DNA of 19,102 bases from JBIIJL01 sp044233795 (GCA_044233795.1 JBIIJL010000040.1:1-19102), one strand, 5' to 3'; counted from the stretch's first letter, positions 5,858-15,080 are shown. Notes: generated from the letters alone by a model not told the origin. A program made the numbers and translations.

Positions 5858-6388
5858 ATGAGTGAGAGCATAGAACGAAGCAATAATGTAAAAGAACTAC
5901 GACTCATTCTAGAAGCACTGTTCATTAAAAAACAGAAACTATGGGATAGAGGAAAATTTTTTGATATCGATGAAGTCGACAATCTAAATCATCCTGTCGA
6001 TGAAGATAGATGGTTGGCGTCTAACGATAATATACGAGAAGCTTCGTGCGCAGCAAACGAGCTAAATATAAAGTTAGTGAGTGCCATTGATTGTTATGTG
6101 CTAGATGGTAACGTTGATAAATTCAAAATCTCGTGTCAAAAGGCGATAGACGATGCTACCATTTTAAACAAAAATCGCATGGTATTCGGACCGTTTATGT
6201 CTGCTGTAGTTGGGGTATTTAACAAAATGGCAGAATTGATCGGTATTGGTGAGCAATTGATTACGCCTATGGAACCAGAATCGCCAAAGATTGTTGGTGA
6301 CTATAAACAGAACGCAGAACAGGTAGTCTCTAGTAACTTAGATCTCGATACCCATACTCATGATAAACGCTTTGGTAGATCAAGGTAA
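5858..6388 (+). CDS. Orphan soluble protein with F-x3-C-Q-K-x-I motif
   Basis: I do not recognise a named domain in this 176-residue protein. Residues 8-30 predict as an amphipathic helix; the middle is helical and acidic. Residues 86-97 read NVDKFKISCQKA and onward to Ile97, giving F89-x3-C93-Q-K-x-I97. After it come a NKNR segment and a weakly hydrophobic stretch (about 108-128, GPFMSAVVGVFNKMAEL). The C-terminus is hydrophilic and ends in a basic tail (DKRFGRSR). From memory, an F-x3-C-x3-I helix followed by a charged turn and a hydrophobic helix recurs in many Legionella proteins of unknown role, some linked to secretion; this is recollection, not a search. GGAG lies seven bases before ATG 5858. 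A T-tract hairpin at 6490-6517 probably ends the transcript. The protein at 16979-17419 shares the motif. Confidence 0.7.
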   Translation: MSESIERSNNVKELRLILEALFIKKQKLWDRGKFFDIDEVDNLNHPVDEDRWLASNDNIREASCAANELNIKLVSAIDCYVLDGNVDKFKISCQKAIDDATILNKNRMVFGPFMSAVVGVFNKMAELIGIGEQLITPMEPESPKIVGDYKQNAEQVVSSNLDLDTHTHDKRFGRSR

Positions 6389-6489
6389 ACGTATCGCGCC
6401 CTAAAGTATTGTATCTAATAGCCGACACCTTGTATCTTATATCGTATATTTTGAGAGGGTGTTATTCTAACGTGAAAGCTTTGTGAGAA

Positions 6490-6517
6490 CCAGGGAATTG
6501 GCGCCCCTGGCCTTTTT
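6490..6517 (+). terminator. Intrinsic terminator after the orphan gene
   Basis: CCAGGG (6490-6495) pairs with CCCTGG (6505-6510) around AATTGGCGC and is followed by CCTTTTT. This is a good plus-strand terminator for the orphan gene. It lies directly at the stop codon of the minus-strand L,D-transpeptidase gene, so the stem may also help end that transcript. Confidence 0.7.
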
Positions 6518-7193
6518 ACGCTACTGCATAGCCTGTGTGAGATAAATAGTTTTTATCAGGGTAATATGCGAACAGTACAGAGCCACCCTTAATAACGTTG
6601 ATGAGTGGTTTTGCTAAGGTTTTAGCAATTGATGGACATCCCCAGCTTCGACCTGCGCGACCAGCTTTTTTGATGAAATCAGGCTCAACATACCACGCAC
6701 CATGTACAACCACACGACGGTTAAAGGCATTGTCATTAAAACCTTTTTCAAGACCTTGCAAATTTAATGAATAACCTTTAGAGCCCATGTAAGTACCCTT
6801 AGTCACATAAGTACCAAGACTTGTTTCTTTGCTTGAGTTTCGATTGGAAAAATGGTGAGGAGTTGTCATACCAGAATTTTGTCCGTGAGCTACAAACGTA
6901 TTGAAAAGCAACCTCTCATGCTGAATATCAAATACCCACATGCGTTGTTTTGATGAGGGGAGTGAGTAATCTATCACAGTTAAAACAGGTTTTTTTACGG
7001 CACCCTTTACGGATGCATTTTGGTAGGCTGCCAGCGCAAGCTTCAACACTTTGGTGTTGAGTTCAGGTGCTTTCTTACTTAAATGATGTACCTCTGTATT
7101 TAGATCAAATGAGTTTTTTGCGAAAATTCTAGGGGTTGATGATAAGTTGCTGGTTAGAATCGCGATGGAAATAAGTGTAAGTAAGATGTTCAT
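6516..7193 (-). CDS. Exported L,D-transpeptidase of the YkuD_2 (murein L,D-transpeptidase) type
   Basis: This 225-residue protein has an N-terminal signal sequence (about 1-25, MNILLTLISIAILTSNLSS, then PRIFAKNS) and is likely periplasmic. The catalytic domain covers about 70-211. It includes VIDYS and RMWVFDI strands, TSLGTYVTKGTY near 124-135, VVVHGAWYV with His164, and the active-site loop GRSWGCPSI with Cys186. This G-x2-W-G-C-P-x motif marks the YkuD_2 branch, whose members form 3-3 or lipoprotein-type links on peptidoglycan or trim it. The substrate is not shown by the sequence. The start at 7193 has GGAG seven bases before ATG. Codon use and length are ordinary for the family, and both catalytic residues are present, so it should be active. 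The 475-base stretch upstream, shared with putA, must hold its promoter. Confidence 0.88.
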   Translation of the reverse strand: MNILLTLISIAILTSNLSSTPRIFAKNSFDLNTEVHHLSKKAPELNTKVLKLALAAYQNASVKGAVKKPVLTVIDYSLPSSKQRMWVFDIQHERLLFNTFVAHGQNSGMTTPHHFSNRNSSKETSLGTYVTKGTYMGSKGYSLNLQGLEKGFNDNAFNRRVVVHGAWYVEPDFIKKAGRAGRSWGCPSIAKTLAKPLINVIKGGSVLFAYYPDKNYLSHTGYAVA

Positions 7194-7668
7194 AATGCTC
7201 CATGGTTCTAGTTTAACTGCCTAGGATCAAGGCAACAAAAGATGGCTATTATATACGCAATTGATTGAAAAGTAAATTTATGAGCATTACCATGCATTAC
7301 ATAAACATTTCTATTTAATACAATGGGTTAAAAGAATTTTGCCCGCAATAGCTGGTCAAAAACAGTTTTAATTATACTCATTTAGAACAATAAACTTATA
7401 TATTTCGCATGCAAAAAAGACAAAAATCAACCTATATGTATCTATTTTTAACCAACAAAGCCCTGTGTTTTATTGAGCAAATGTCGTCTGGCAGGTAAGT
7501 ATCAATTAAAAATCAGTCTGTGTGATATGATGGCGAGAGAGGTCTTGGATCTCTGCGGCAATCTTAGCTAAAACCAACCATTATTTTTAGAGATGATATA
7601 CTTTTAATTACCATACCAATGATTTTTGATGGATAAATCAAATAATCAATATTTTAATTGGAGACAAT
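7194..7668. other. Long AT-rich intergenic stretch between the transpeptidase gene and putA
   Basis: No coding frame of note is seen on either strand. It must hold promoters for two divergent genes. Candidates are a TATACT at 7597-7602 upstream of putA, with no good -35. A modest hairpin with AGAGA/TCTCT and a GC clamp lies at 7533-7556. Nothing here matches a riboswitch or known operator that I can recognise, so control of putA remains open. Confidence 0.5.
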
Positions 7669-10600
7669 ATGCTCGTTAGAACAACCATGAATCCGGCCTC
7701 GGACATAAGAAAGAACATCAATAATGCGTATCGCTGTGATGAGTTAGAAGTGATGAGACATTTGATTGAACAAGCCTCTCTTGAGCCTTATCAATATGAG
7801 CATATTGAAAAACTTGCTACCAAACTAGTACTGGAAGTACGTGCTCATCGTAAGAAAACAACGGGCATTGATTCGTTTTTGACACAATATGCACTCTCAA
7901 GTGAAGAAGGTATTGCTCTGATGTGTCTGGCTGAAGCGCTATTGCGTGTTCCTGATGATGCAACGATTGATAATCTTATTAAAGATAAATTAACAGGCCC
8001 AAACTGGGGGGCTCATCGTGGCCAAAGCCCTTCTTTTTTTGTCAATGCAACCACTTGGGCGCTGATGTTGACAGGCAAGGTCTTATCACCTTCAAAAGCT
8101 GAGTCTAAACTCCAAGGGGCGCTTAAGACACTTATTAACCGCAGTAGTGAGGGTATGGTGAGGGCGGCTGTAGAAAAAGCGATGCGGATTATGAGTAAGC
8201 AGTTTGTGATGGGTCGAACTATTAAAGAAGCATTAAAGCGTGCCCAAAAAAAAGAAGCTGTTGGATATCGTTATTCTTACGATATGTTGGGTGAGGCTGC
8301 TCTTACAACAAACGATGCATTACGTTACTTTAATGCCTATAGTGCTGCCATTGAAGAAATAGGGTCTTCGTCTCATACAATGTCCAATATTTATGTAAAG
8401 CCTGGGATATCGATTAAGCTCTCAGCCCTTCATCCTCGCTATCAAGAGGCTCAACGCGAGCAAGTGCTAAGGGATCTTGTGCCGATGTTACTTAAGTTAG
8501 CGCTTCTCTCCAAAAAATATGATATTGGAATGACCATTGATGCGGAAGAATCGGAGCGTCTCGATTTATCCCTCGATGTGATAGAGAAGGTGTTTAATGA
8601 TGAGAGTTTGGATGGGTGGAATGGCTTCGGTGTCGCTGTCCAATCTTATCAAAAACGCGCATTTTATGTATTGGATTTTTTGGCAGAGTTGGCTCGCAAT
8701 AAAAAGCGGCGCATGATGGTCAGGCTTATCAAAGGCGCTTACTGGGACAGTGAAATTAAAAAGACACAAATGCAGGGCTTAAATGAATATCCGGTATTTA
8801 CACGAAAGGTCTTTACTGATGTGTCATTTCAAGCATGTGCAAAGAAACTATTGACTATGACTGACGCTATATTTCCTCAATTTGCAACACACAACGCCTA
8901 CTCGGTCGCACTCATCATGAATCTGGTGGGTGAGTATCGTGATTTCGAATTTCAATGCTTACATGGAATGGGAAATGAGCTTTATCAACAAGTGGTCCCT
9001 GAAGGTACCTTGGGTATTGCGTGTCGAATTTATGCACCTGTAGGAAGTCATGAAGATTTGTTGCCCTATTTGGTTCGACGCTTACTCGAAAATGGGGCCA
9101 ACTCCTCTTTTGTGAATCGGATCGTTGATGAAAAAGCTCCTGTTAGTAGCTTAGTAGAGAATCCAGTGATAAAGGCCTTAGATTTGTTACCGAAGATGAA
9201 TCAGAATATCCCTTTACCTGCGGATATATTTTTACCGAATCGGCTAAACTCAAAAGGGATTGATTTTTCTAATAGAGCAGAGATTGCAAGATTGCAAAGT
9301 GAATTGATGGATTTTAATGCGTTAACATGGCACGCAAAACCTTTAGGTCTTGGCAAACGCCGCGCGAAAGAGTCTTTTCACGATGTTTTTTCGCCAATTA
9401 AGAGTTCGCAAAAAATTGGCCAAGTTGAACATGCATCAGAGTTAGACGTCGAAACAGCACTTTCAAAGGCGTTAGAACTTTTTCCGCTATGGAGTAACGC
9501 TCCTGTTAGTCAGCGCGCAGAGTGTTTGCTTAAGTTTGCAGACAGTTTAGAAGCCCACTTACCCCAGTTTCTAATGTTGGCAACACTTGAAGCTGGAAAA
9601 ACCATGGGTGATGGTGTTGCAGAAGTACGAGAAGCGGCTGATTTTTGCCGTTATTATGCAACGCAGGCGAAAATTCTGCAGCAGCAGCCTGTCAAACTGA
9701 CTGGCTATACTGGAGAGCTTAACGAATTGAGTTACCACGGGCGAGGGGTAGTGCTTTGTATAAGCCCATGGAATTTTCCTTTAGCCATTTTTGCAGGTCA
9801 AGTTGTTGCAGCACTGGTTACAGGAAATTGTGTTATTGCAAAACCTGCACAGCAAACACCATTAATAGCAGCATTAGCGGTTGAGTTATTACTTAAGGCG
9901 GGAGTTCCTGAAGGTGTGATTCAACTTATGCCTGGAAAAGGCAGTACGATTGGGCAAGCCTTAGTAAGCGATAATAGAATCAGTGCAGTTATCTTTACAG
10001 GTTCTACTGAAACAGCAGCATCTATCAACCAAACGCTAGCAACGAGAGGTGGGCCAATTATACCATTCATTGCTGAAACAGGTGGTCAAAATTCTATGAT
10101 TGTTGATTCATCCGCATTACTTGAACAAGTCGTTGGTGATGTCATGATTTCAGCTTTTGGAAGTGCCGGCCAACGTTGTTCTGCATTACGTGTGGTTTAT
10201 GTTCAAGAAGAAGTGTATCCAAGATTTATCTCTTTACTTAAAGGTGCGATGGCTCAACTTGTTCTCGGCGACCCATTGTATTTATCGACAGATATAGGTC
10301 CAGTTATTGATAAGAACTCTTTAGAAACCCTTAAATCTCATGTTTTGGCTATGCTTCAAAAATATGAGCTTATCTATCAATGCGAGCTTCCTAAAGAATG
10401 TGCCGATGGCTATTTCATGCCACCTACAGCAATTGCAATTGATGATATAAATGCTTTAGAAAGGGAAGTATTTGGGCCTGTATTGCATGTAATATCTTAT
10501 CAAAAGAAGCAGTTGGACAATGTCATTGGTCAAATCAATGGAACAGGTTATGGCTTAACGCTTGGCATCCACAGCCGCATCAATGACACCATTGAGTATA

Positions 10601-10818
10601 TTAAAGCACGTATTCATGTCGGTAATTGTTATGTCAATCGGAGCATGATAGGTGCTGTGGTTGGATTGCAACCTTTCGGTGGAGAAGGCTTATCAGGCAC
10701 AGGGCCTAAGGCCGGGGGGCCTAATTATCTGCTGAGATTATGTCATGAACGGACGTTTACAGTGGATACGACAGCTGCTGGCGGTAATGCGAGCTTGATG
10801 TCTATTCCAGAAGAGTAG
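7669..10818 (+). CDS. putA: PutA, bifunctional proline dehydrogenase / L-glutamate gamma-semialdehyde dehydrogenase
   Basis: PutA oxidises proline to pyrroline-5-carboxylate with FAD and then to glutamate with NAD, at the inner face of the membrane. The 1049 residues contain an N-terminal helical arm, then the FAD-binding proline dehydrogenase barrel (about 195-490). The barrel shows YSYDMLGEAA near 200, SIKLSALHPRY near 247, VRLIKGAYWD near 350, THNAY near 405 and YAPVGSHEDLL with RRLLENGANSSFV (455-482). The aldehyde dehydrogenase half (about 580-1030) shows SPWNFPLAIF near 700, FTGSTETA near 777, ETGGQN with Glu803, GQRCSA with nucleophile Cys837, and EVFGP at 933-937. Enterobacterial PutA (about 1320 residues) begins with a ribbon-helix-helix repressor domain and ends with an extra domain. 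Both are missing here, so it cannot repress its own gene that way. GGAG precedes ATG 7669; an ATG six codons on is less well placed. Confidence 0.97.
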   Translation: MLVRTTMNPASDIRKNINNAYRCDELEVMRHLIEQASLEPYQYEHIEKLATKLVLEVRAHRKKTTGIDSFLTQYALSSEEGIALMCLAEALLRVPDDATIDNLIKDKLTGPNWGAHRGQSPSFFVNATTWALMLTGKVLSPSKAESKLQGALKTLINRSSEGMVRAAVEKAMRIMSKQFVMGRTIKEALKRAQKKEAVGYRYSYDMLGEAALTTNDALRYFNAYSAAIEEIGSSSHTMSNIYVKPGISIKLSALHPRYQEAQREQVLRDLVPMLLKLALLSKKYDIGMTIDAEESERLDLSLDVIEKVFNDESLDGWNGFGVAVQSYQKRAFYVLDFLAELARNKKRRMMVRLIKGAYWDSEIKKTQMQGLNEYPVFTRKVFTDVSFQACAKKLLTMTDAIFPQFATHNAYSVALIMNLVGEYRDFEFQCLHGMGNELYQQVVPEGTLGIACRIYAPVGSHEDLLPYLVRRLLENGANSSFVNRIVDEKAPVSSLVENPVIKALDLLPKMNQNIPLPADIFLPNRLNSKGIDFSNRAEIARLQSELMDFNALTWHAKPLGLGKRRAKESFHDVFSPIKSSQKIGQVEHASELDVETALSKALELFPLWSNAPVSQRAECLLKFADSLEAHLPQFLMLATLEAGKTMGDGVAEVREAADFCRYYATQAKILQQQPVKLTGYTGELNELSYHGRGVVLCISPWNFPLAIFAGQVVAALVTGNCVIAKPAQQTPLIAALAVELLLKAGVPEGVIQLMPGKGSTIGQALVSDNRISAVIFTGSTETAASINQTLATRGGPIIPFIAETGGQNSMIVDSSALLEQVVGDVMISAFGSAGQRCSALRVVYVQEEVYPRFISLLKGAMAQLVLGDPLYLSTDIGPVIDKNSLETLKSHVLAMLQKYELIYQCELPKECADGYFMPPTAIAIDDINALEREVFGPVLHVISYQKKQLDNVIGQINGTGYGLTLGIHSRINDTIEYIKARIHVGNCYVNRSMIGAVVGLQPFGGEGLSGTGPKAGGPNYLLRLCHERTFTVDTTAAGGNASLMSIPEE

Positions 10819-10841
10819 GTAAGCATTAAGATATTCATAGA

Positions 10842-10870
10842 CCTTGAAGGTAGAATTTAAACCTTCAAGG
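10842..10870. terminator. Bidirectional terminator between putA and the permease gene
   Basis: CCTTGAAGGT (10842-10851) pairs perfectly with ACCTTCAAGG (10861-10870) around a nine-base AT-rich loop. It lies between the convergent stop codons of putA and the permease gene. The T-tract is short, with CTTTTATT following about ten bases later on the plus strand. Confidence 0.7.
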
Positions 10871-10876
10871 CTATCA

Positions 10877-12253
10877 TCAACTTTTATTCTTCGATAACAA
10901 CCACGGAATCAATACAAAAATAATGAGCCCTGCTGAAAGAAATGCTTCAAAAAAGGCTACATTTTGAAAGGGTATTTGGGCCGGAGGGATAAATCCAATC
11001 AATATGGCTAGCAAGCAACAAAGCGCACCTACACCTGCTACGCACCAAATTCCGAAAATTCCGCCAGGTATTTTATATGCACGGTGCCTGGTAGGGTCGC
11101 TATAACGTAATTTTATAGCTGCGGCAAACATAAAGACATAAACCAACAAGGCCATTTGCGCACAAAGATCGCTTAATAACCAATAGGCAGCATTGATAGA
11201 GTCATACAACACAAAGACCCCACTTAACAAAGTAAAAATGATGCCTTGAGTCAACAAGATCATGACTGGCGCACCATGTCGGTTCACCTTAGTGAAGGCT
11301 TTTGGGATACTGCCATCGCGTGCGGCGATCAGTAATCCCTTGGTTGGGCCTATAATCCATGCAGATACGCCACTTAACCCACCAATGATAATACAAAGCG
11401 CTGTCAGAGGAGTCATCCAGGGCATGTGGTAAGCATTAAAGAAAACTGCATATGCATCGATGAGTCCTGAAACTACACTTAACTCACCATCAGGTACCAC
11501 AATAATGATGGCTACCGAACCTAACACTAATGTTGAGAAAATAATGATTGTTGAATAAAGCAATGCGCGAGGATAATCTCTCTGGGGGTTCTTCACTTCT
11601 TCAGCATGAACTGCTGACATTTCCATACCCAAAAGGCCAAATAAAACGGCGGTGAACAGCGATAAATGATTCAGGTGATTTAGATCTGGTAGCCAGGAGG
11701 TACTGTGAAAGTTCAGTGCCATATGACGTCCCTGAAAGCCCCAGAGAATGCCTAAGGCGATAATGCCTATCATAGGAAGAAGGGTGCCAAGTAATGCGCC
11801 TATAGTGCTTAGAATGCTCGATATTTTCATGCCGAAGCAATTGAGCGCAGTGAAAAGCCAAAAAAGGGTCACATTGGTGATGAGTAAATAGTGTTTGTCG
11901 TTGGCTAATTCAGGGGCAAAAAGATAGGCAATGGTTGCACCAATAAACGCCATAATTGTTGGATACCAAACCACGTTGTATATCCATTGCAACCAAATGG
12001 TGATAAATGCAGTCCTCTGTCCGAAGGCTTCCCTTACCCAAATATAGATACCTCCTGTGCTTGGGTAAGCTGTGGCAAGTTCTGCAGCAACTAGAGACAC
12101 CGGGATAAAAAATACAAACGCTGCAAAAAGGTAATAACTAACCAGAGGTAATCCAAGTTTTGCGGTGATAGGTAATGTTCTTAGACTATCTACCGCGATG
12201 ACATTGATCATCACTAAGGAAAAAACACTGAGTACGCGTTTAGAATGAGGCAC
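10877..12253 (-). CDS. APC-family amino acid permease (glutamate/GABA antiporter-like)
   Basis: This is a 458-residue membrane protein with about twelve hydrophobic segments. The first helix carries the unwound substrate-site region near residue 18 (NVIAVDSLRTLP). AELATAYPSTGG followed by IYIWVREAFG (57-78) is the conserved helix 2-3 hallmark of the GadC/AGT branch. GLLGMEMSAVHAEEVKNPQR near 205-225 is the helix 6 Glu-x3-His region with the charged turn. GPTKGLLIAARDG near 300 is the loop common to this branch. It should exchange or import amino acids across the inner membrane; the substrate cannot be read from the sequence. The start is GTG 12253 with AGGA about eight bases before it. It lies between acnA and putA but is separated from acnA by a terminator. 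With putA next to it on the opposite strand, a role in feeding amino-acid catabolism is a reasonable inference. Confidence 0.88.
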   Translation of the reverse strand: MPHSKRVLSVFSLVMINVIAVDSLRTLPITAKLGLPLVSYYLFAAFVFFIPVSLVAAELATAYPSTGGIYIWVREAFGQRTAFITIWLQWIYNVVWYPTIMAFIGATIAYLFAPELANDKHYLLITNVTLFWLFTALNCFGMKISSILSTIGALLGTLLPMIGIIALGILWGFQGRHMALNFHSTSWLPDLNHLNHLSLFTAVLFGLLGMEMSAVHAEEVKNPQRDYPRALLYSTIIIFSTLVLGSVAIIIVVPDGELSVVSGLIDAYAVFFNAYHMPWMTPLTALCIIIGGLSGVSAWIIGPTKGLLIAARDGSIPKAFTKVNRHGAPVMILLTQGIIFTLLSGVFVLYDSINAAYWLLSDLCAQMALLVYVFMFAAAIKLRYSDPTRHRAYKIPGGIFGIWCVAGVGALCCLLAILIGFIPPAQIPFQNVAFFEAFLSAGLIIFVLIPWLLSKNKS

Positions 12254-12279
12254 TTGGTATCCTATTTAATGATAATTAA

Positions 12280-12324
12280 AAATAACCTGTCATTTTGAGC
12301 AATGCTCGTGATGATAGGTTATTT
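12280..12324 (-). terminator. Terminator downstream of acnA
   Basis: AAATAACCT (12280-12288) pairs with AGGTTATTT (12316-12324). Inside, TCA/TGA and GAGC/GCTC (around AAT) extend the fold into a long, interrupted stem. On the minus strand the stem ends in a run of T (GGTTATTTTT), fitting an intrinsic terminator of acnA ahead of the permease gene. Confidence 0.75.
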
Positions 12325-12348
12325 ATAGGTTGGTTATGAAAAATTGAT

Positions 12349-15021
12349 TTACAACAAATTTCTAAGTACATATTGTAAAATTCCACCATGGCGATAGTAC
12401 AAAAGCTCGTTTGCAGTATCAATGCGACAGATAGCTTCAACGGTTTCTTTTTGCCCACCTTCTTTTTGAATTGTTACTTCAACGATGCTCTGGGGCTTCA
12501 ATTGATCGCTAATATCGATACTAATACGCTCAGTTCCAATAAGATTAAGAGACTTGCGGCTAATACCTGGTTTAAATTGTAAAGGTAATACACCCATGCC
12601 GAGCAGGTTTGAGCGGTGAATGCGCTCATAGCTTTCTGCAATAACAGCTTTTACGCCTAAAAGATAAGTTCCTTTGGCGGCCCAATCGCGAGACGAGCCC
12701 GTCCCATACTCTTTACCAGCAATGATGACTAGTGGCTGATGATTGTCTTGATACAGCATTGCAGCATCGTATATTGCCATCGTTTGACCTGAAGGAATAA
12801 AGCATGTAACGCCACCCTCAATGCCCGGGGTCATTTCATTTTTGATACGGATATTAGCAAATGTTCCGCGCATCATCACTTCATGATTACCACGTCTTGA
12901 ACCATAAGAGTTAAAGTCAGCTTCATTGACCCCATGCGCTTTAAGATATAAGCCAGCGGGAGATGATGCTTTGATAGATCCGGCAGGTGAAATGTGATCT
13001 GTTGTTATTGAATCTCCAAAAATAGCCAGGATATAAGCTTCTTGTATCGGTTTAATTGAGTCAGGCGTTGGTTTTAAGTCGTTGAAAAAAGGTGGGTGCT
13101 GGATGTAAGTTGAATCTCGATTCCATTGATAAGTACTGCCAGAACCAGTATTGATGGCTTGCCAGGACTCATCACCTTGAAATACTTCTGAATATTCTTT
13201 GCGAAACATCGTACCACTTACTTTTGCAACTTCTAAGGCAACTTCTGCATTGGTGGGCCAAATGTCTTTTAAAAATACTTCGTTGCCTTGGCTGTCAAGA
13301 CCAATTGGATCCTTTGTTAGATCAATACAAGTAGTTCCTGTGAGAGCGAATGCCACCACTAATGGAGGTGAGGCGAGCCAGTTCGCTCTCACTTGAGGGT
13401 GAACACGCCCTTCAAAATTACGGTTACCCGATAACACTGAACACACTACGAGATCATTGTCGGTGATACTATGAGCGATTGCATCAGGTAATGGGCCTGA
13501 ATTGCCGATACAAGTGGTACAACCATAGCCGACTAAATTGAATCCAAGCTCATCAAGATACGCTTGAAGGCCTGCATGTTTTAAATAATCAGTGACTACT
13601 TTTGATCCAGGTGCAAGAGATGATTTAACCCAAGGTTTTCGTTGTAAGCCTTTTTCAAGTGCTTTCTTTGCAACAAGGCCTGCTGCCATAAGAACGCTGG
13701 GGTTGGATGTATTTGTACAACTCGTAATAGCTGCAATGACAACATCACCATGATGAATTTCAAATCCATGATGTTTAACTGCAAACGCATGATTCTTCTC
13801 AGGAAATTTACCTAGTTCTGTTAAAAAGGAATCGAATTCGTTGGGAAGTGTGCTAAGGTTCACTTTATCTTGAGGTCTTTTTGGACCCGCAAGAGAAGGT
13901 TCAACAGTTGTAAGATCGAGCGTGATGACGTCGGTGAAAATAGGGTCAGGATGTGATGAATCATACCAAAATCCTTGTGCCTTGCTATATGCTTCCACGA
14001 GTTTGATACAGTGTTCATCTCTTCCTGTGAGTGTTAAATAGCGTAGAGTCTCATCATCTACTGGAAAAAATCCGCAAGTAGCACCATATTCTGGTGCCAT
14101 ATTTGCAATCGTTGCCCGATCGGCGACTGGTAATTCTTTTAATCCTGGACCAAAATACTCTACGAATTTTCCGACCACACCTTTTTTACGTAAAATTTGA
14201 GTGACAGTTAATACTAAGTCGGTCGCAGTAATACCTTCTCTTAGTTGGCCAATGAGTTTAAAACCAATGACTTCAGGAATAAGCATTGAGACAGGTTGGC
14301 CAAGCATCGCAGCTTCTGCTTCAATACCTCCGACTCCCCAACCCAAAATACCAAGCCCATTGATCATTGTGGTGTGTGAGTCTGTACCAACAAGGGTATC
14401 AGGATAGGCATAGTGTTTACCGTTTTGTTCTTCACTCCACACAGTTTTACCCAAATACTCAAGATTTACTTGATGACATATGCCTGTACCTGGCGGAACT
14501 ACTTGAAAATTATCAAAAGCCTTTTGACCCCAGCGTAGAAATTCATAACGCTCGCGGTTACGTTGCATTTCAATATCGGTGTTAATTTTAAGTGAGTCTG
14601 CTGTTGCAAATTTATCAACCATCACTGAGTGATCGATGACAAGGTCAACGGGTGAAAGCGGTGAAATTTTGTTCGCATTACCCCCCATTGATTCTATAGC
14701 ATTACGCATAGCAGCGAGGTCAACTACTGCTGGGACCCCAGTAAAATCTTGCATGAGGACGCGAGCAGGGCGATAAGCAATTTCGTGCTGAGATGATTTA
14801 GTTTGTAGCCAATCCGCAATGGCTGCTATGTCCTTGGTGGTGACTGTTTTGTCATCTTCAAAACGAAGTAAATTCTCAAAAAGAACCTTTAGTGAGAAAG
14901 GGAGCCTGTCGATACCTTGAAAATGATTGGTTTCTGCTTCTTTTATACTGAAATAGTGGTATGTTTTACCGTCAACTTGTAACTGTGACTCAGTTGCGAG
15001 CGTATCAAGGCCTACCTTCAT
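12349..15021 (-). CDS. acnA: AcnA, aconitate hydratase
   Basis: Aconitase converts citrate to isocitrate in the TCA cycle using a [4Fe-4S] cluster. The 890 residues match the AcnA/IRP1 type (E. coli AcnA has 891). Features include YRPARVLMQDFTGVPAVVDLA at 83-103, the SPVDLVIDHS loop at 123-132, VGTDSHTTM at 211-219 and GVGGIEAEAAMLGQP near 229-243. The cluster ligands are Cys435 (ITSCTNTSNP), Cys501 and Cys504 (GYGCTTCIGNSGPL). The swivelling C-terminal domain has IFGDSITTDHISPAGSI, SYGSRRGNHEVMMRGTFANI and the YGTGSSRDWAAKG loop with substrate-binding Ser and Arg. A GGGAG/GGAAG site precedes ATG 15021. It is transcribed alone: divergent from the lipoprotein gene and closed off by the terminator at 12280-12324. 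An imperfect palindrome lies 41 bases upstream of its start. Confidence 0.97.
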   Translation of the reverse strand: MKVGLDTLATESQLQVDGKTYHYFSIKEAETNHFQGIDRLPFSLKVLFENLLRFEDDKTVTTKDIAAIADWLQTKSSQHEIAYRPARVLMQDFTGVPAVVDLAAMRNAIESMGGNANKISPLSPVDLVIDHSVMVDKFATADSLKINTDIEMQRNRERYEFLRWGQKAFDNFQVVPPGTGICHQVNLEYLGKTVWSEEQNGKHYAYPDTLVGTDSHTTMINGLGILGWGVGGIEAEAAMLGQPVSMLIPEVIGFKLIGQLREGITATDLVLTVTQILRKKGVVGKFVEYFGPGLKELPVADRATIANMAPEYGATCGFFPVDDETLRYLTLTGRDEHCIKLVEAYSKAQGFWYDSSHPDPIFTDVITLDLTTVEPSLAGPKRPQDKVNLSTLPNEFDSFLTELGKFPEKNHAFAVKHHGFEIHHGDVVIAAITSCTNTSNPSVLMAAGLVAKKALEKGLQRKPWVKSSLAPGSKVVTDYLKHAGLQAYLDELGFNLVGYGCTTCIGNSGPLPDAIAHSITDNDLVVCSVLSGNRNFEGRVHPQVRANWLASPPLVVAFALTGTTCIDLTKDPIGLDSQGNEVFLKDIWPTNAEVALEVAKVSGTMFRKEYSEVFQGDESWQAINTGSGSTYQWNRDSTYIQHPPFFNDLKPTPDSIKPIQEAYILAIFGDSITTDHISPAGSIKASSPAGLYLKAHGVNEADFNSYGSRRGNHEVMMRGTFANIRIKNEMTPGIEGGVTCFIPSGQTMAIYDAAMLYQDNHQPLVIIAGKEYGTGSSRDWAAKGTYLLGVKAVIAESYERIHRSNLLGMGVLPLQFKPGISRKSLNLIGTERISIDISDQLKPQSIVEVTIQKEGGQKETVEAICRIDTANELLYYRHGGILQYVLRNLL

Positions 15022-15061
15022 CTTCCAACTCCCTCAATCAAATTGCATATCATAGCTCAAT

Positions 15062-15080
15062 ATCATCAAATTTTCATGAT
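15062..15080. promoter_or_regulatory. Imperfect palindrome in the acnA / lipoprotein intergenic region
   Basis: ATCATCAAATTTTCATGAT matches its own reverse complement at 16 of 19 positions. It lies between acnA and the divergent lipoprotein promoter, where a regulator could act on both. It does not match the Fur consensus well. AT-rich palindromes of this size can arise by chance. Confidence 0.25.

Noticed and set aside
12276..12582. Small frames on both strands over the 3' end of acnA
   Set aside because: They are shadows of the aconitase gene and its terminator.
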